A stretch of DNA of 8,914 nt from GCA-2718595 sp963935005 (GTDB lineage Bacteria > Gemmatimonadota > Gemmatimonadetes > Longimicrobiales > Gaopeijiaceae): positions 1 to 8,914 of the forward strand of contig CAWWAX010000061.1 of assembly GCA_963935005.1 (NCBI GenBank), written 5' to 3'. The translations under genes were made by a program, and so were the position numbers. The notes below the pieces were generated by a model, which had not been told where the DNA came from, did not search any database, and saw only the letters and a list, made by a program, of their open reading frames with translations. Numbering within the stretch: the stretch's first letter is position 1; every line of letters starts with the position of its first letter. Of this stretch, positions 7,401 to 8,914 are shown in pieces.

Positions 7401-7428
7401 TTGTCTATGGGATAGATTAAATTATAAA
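7401..7428 (+). promoter_or_regulatory. Candidate sigma70-type promoter for the TPR gene
   Basis: TTGTCT (7401-7406) and TATAAA (7423-7428) are separated by 16 nt in an AT-rich stretch, giving matches of four of six and five of six to the -35 and -10 consensus. The predicted start near 7435 implies a leader of about 110 nt before the ATG at 7547. The sequence TTGTCTA recurs at 7443-7449, which could be chance or a binding site. No clear riboswitch or attenuator structure is visible in the leader. Confidence 0.35.
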
Positions 7429-7530
7429 TGTCTTAACGATTGTTGTCTAAATCTCATCATGGATATTAGAATTGTTTTCAGTCAATGGACTAGTGTAGTG
7501 TTAAAGGTAGCTTGAATGGTCCAGAATTTT

Positions 7531-7536
7531 AAGGAG
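7531..7536 (+). promoter_or_regulatory. Ribosome binding site for the exported TPR protein
   Basis: AAGGAG lies 10 nt before the ATG at 7547, and an in-frame TAA stop (7541-7543) directly precedes that ATG, so the start is well fixed. The site lies between short AU-rich arms (TTTAA and TTAAA) that could form only a weak stem. Confidence 0.7.
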
Positions 7537-7546
7537 AGTTTAAATC

Positions 7547-8914
7547 ATGTGGTCAAGATTTCTATGTTTTTCTTTGTTCTTTGTGATGACTAATGTTCTC
7601 GGAGGGATGAGTAGTTCCCTGTCAGCTCAAATGAACATGGGTATGTCCTCAGACGAATTGCCGCAAAGTTTCCAGGAACCGATGAAGTTATTTGAAAAAG
7701 GCCTTGGACCTCTAACTAGGACAGTCACTACGGATATTGTGGGGGCCCAAGCGTTTTTCAATCAAGGCCTACAGTTGATGTATGCTTTCACGCCGGAAGA
7801 TGCCGCTCGCTCTTTTAGAGAAGCTCAAAAGAGAGATCCGAGCTGCGCAATGTGTTATTTTGGTGAAGCTTGGGCTTGGGGCCATTACCTCAATGGACCT
7901 ATGGGCCCTGGAGACCTGCCAAGAGCTCAAGAGGCAATTAATATGGCCAGCAAGCTCGCTGAGAATGCAAGTGGTGTGGAAAAGGCTCTCATTGATGCTA
8001 TGGAAGTAAGATACGTCGGTCGGACAGATAGAAGTCCTCAGATAGCTGTTGACACTCTTTATTCTCAAGCAATGGCAGATGTCTATGCAGACTTCCCGAC
8101 TGATTTAGATGTGGGGTTTTTATACGCAGAGTCTCTTTTTCTACTGGAACCCAGAAGAGGCTATAGAAATATTGACAAACCAGAAGTTCAGGTGCTGCAT
8201 AAGGTTTTAGAAGACGTTCTTGATCAAGACATTCGACATCCTGGCAACTGTCATCTTTATATCCATGCAACTGAGTCAACGACCCAGCCACATAAGGCGG
8301 AAGCATGTGCAGAATATTTAGGGAATGAAATTCCTGGGGCTAGTCATATTCAACATATGCCTTCCCACACCTGGAATAGAGTAGGTCGCTGGGCGGAAGG
8401 AGTTCGTGCTAATACTCTTGCATGGCACTCAGACCAGAAAGCTGCTATCGGCGAAGGCTTTGCTATTTATCCTAGTCATAATCTTCATATGCTACTTTTC
8501 GCTGCTTCGAATGACGGGCAGGGGGCAGTGGCGATGCAGGCTGGAAAGGATTACGACGAGCTGACCGGAACATCTACATATGAAATTTTGACAAAAATTC
8601 GTTTTGGAAGATTCAAAGAAATCCTGGAAATGCAAGGAGAGCCAGATCCGAATCCCATCTTCAAGGGCTTTTGGGACTTCGGACATGGATACGCACATCT
8701 GAAGACGGGTGATATGGACGAGGCAAGTCAATTCTTGAATGCGATTGAGCTTGGAGCGGAAGAGGCATCTGAGAGAGCGATTTTCCGACAGCATTCCGCT
8801 AAAGATATGCTTGCAATTGTTGGGGGAATCTTAAAAGGAGAGATGCTTCGTGAAGAGGGTCGGTTAAGCGAAGCTATAGAAATTTTTAAACAAGCGGTGG
8901 AGATTGAAGATCGG
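7547..8914 (+). CDS. Exported TPR protein with His/Cys-rich motifs (3' end missing)
   Basis: An open frame of 456 codons runs off the right edge without a stop. Residues 1-27 are a signal peptide (R4, hydrophobic FLCFSLFFVM, ending SLSA before Gln28). Residues about 68-112 form a TPR-like unit (FFNQGLQLMYAF, EDAARSFREAQKRDPSCAMCYFGEAWAWG) containing C100-A-M-C103. Further helical repeats follow (about 120-220), and a TPR-like unit YAHLKTGDMDEASQFLNAI lies near the end, with EGRLSEAIEIFKQAVEI last. Between them are His clusters: HPGNCHLYIHATE (231-243), HIQHMPSHTWNRVGR (267-281) and HNLH (311-314). I recall this layout from exported TPR proteins of environmental bacteria whose function is not established. 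The His/Glu pattern suggests metal or ligand binding, but this is inference. There is no CxxCH haem motif. It is transcribed divergently from the ABC operon, with no proven functional link. Confidence 0.85.
   Translation, partial: MWSRFLCFSLFFVMTNVLGGMSSSLSAQMNMGMSSDELPQSFQEPMKLFEKGLGPLTRTVTTDIVGAQAFFNQGLQLMYAFTPEDAARSFREAQKRDPSCAMCYFGEAWAWGHYLNGPMGPGDLPRAQEAINMASKLAENASGVEKALIDAMEVRYVGRTDRSPQIAVDTLYSQAMADVYADFPTDLDVGFLYAESLFLLEPRRGYRNIDKPEVQVLHKVLEDVLDQDIRHPGNCHLYIHATESTTQPHKAEACAEYLGNEIPGASHIQHMPSHTWNRVGRWAEGVRANTLAWHSDQKAAIGEGFAIYPSHNLHMLLFAASNDGQGAVAMQAGKDYDELTGTSTYEILTKIRFGRFKEILEMQGEPDPNPIFKGFWDFGHGYAHLKTGDMDEASQFLNAIELGAEEASERAIFRQHSAKDMLAIVGGILKGEMLREEGRLSEAIEIFKQAVEIEDR

Noticed and set aside
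7303..7515. Open frame of 70 codons on the + strand crossing the divergent region, including an 18-codon ATG frame from 7459
   Set aside because: It begins at a TTG inside the ATPase gene, has no ribosome binding site at either possible start, and shows no protein-like composition.
7769..8794. Several overlapping open frames of 75-102 codons on both strands (7769-8068, 7782-8009, 7998-8306, 8492-8794)
   Set aside because: All lie inside the long + strand frame starting at 7547, which has a signal peptide, a ribosome binding site and recognisable TPR motifs. The others have no family signal.

Overview
The window is a bacterial chromosomal segment with balanced to slightly AT-rich composition. 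It is densely packed and carries no RNA genes, mobile elements, CRISPR arrays or phage genes that I can see. The mix of families fits a Gram-negative marine or environmental lineage such as Gemmatimonadota or a relative: an M14-type peptidase with a C-terminal glutamine-amidotransferase-like domain, a GldA/GldFG/DUF4340 cluster, exported TPR proteins, and signal peptides that end just before a Gln. This placement is inferred from gene content only and is tentative.

Layout. (1) Positions 2-1333, + strand: the 3' part of a zinc-carboxypeptidase-like (M14) gene whose catalytic N-terminus lies off the left edge. (2) Positions 7312 down to 1365, - strand: a tight four-gene operon. In transcription order it encodes an ABC ATPase (GldA type), a one-polypeptide GldF-GldG fusion (ABC-2 permease plus auxiliary domain), a membrane-anchored DUF4340 protein, and an exported protein with a TPR-like region and a GWxTD-like segment. 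The first two junctions are ATGA overlaps. The third is a 16-nt gap leading to a TTG start. (3) Positions 7313-7546: a 234-nt divergent intergenic region with candidate promoters. (4) Positions 7547-8914, + strand: the 5' part of an exported TPR protein with conserved-looking His/Cys motifs, running off the right edge with no stop in the window.

How the genes may work together. The operon looks like one cell-envelope machine. The ATPase would power the GldF-like membrane domain. The large GldG region and the DUF4340 protein would sit outside the cytoplasmic membrane, and the exported fourth protein is a candidate periplasmic partner or substrate. In Flavobacterium, GldA, GldF and GldG are needed for gliding. 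Here nothing else in view points to gliding, so the transported substrate is unknown. The flanking peptidase and His-rich TPR protein are also predicted to be exported, so the whole window is concerned with the envelope.

The points most worth following up are the fourth operon gene, the repeated palindromic element around its TTG start, the hairpin that pairs the two convergent stop codons, and the His/Cys-rich TPR protein.
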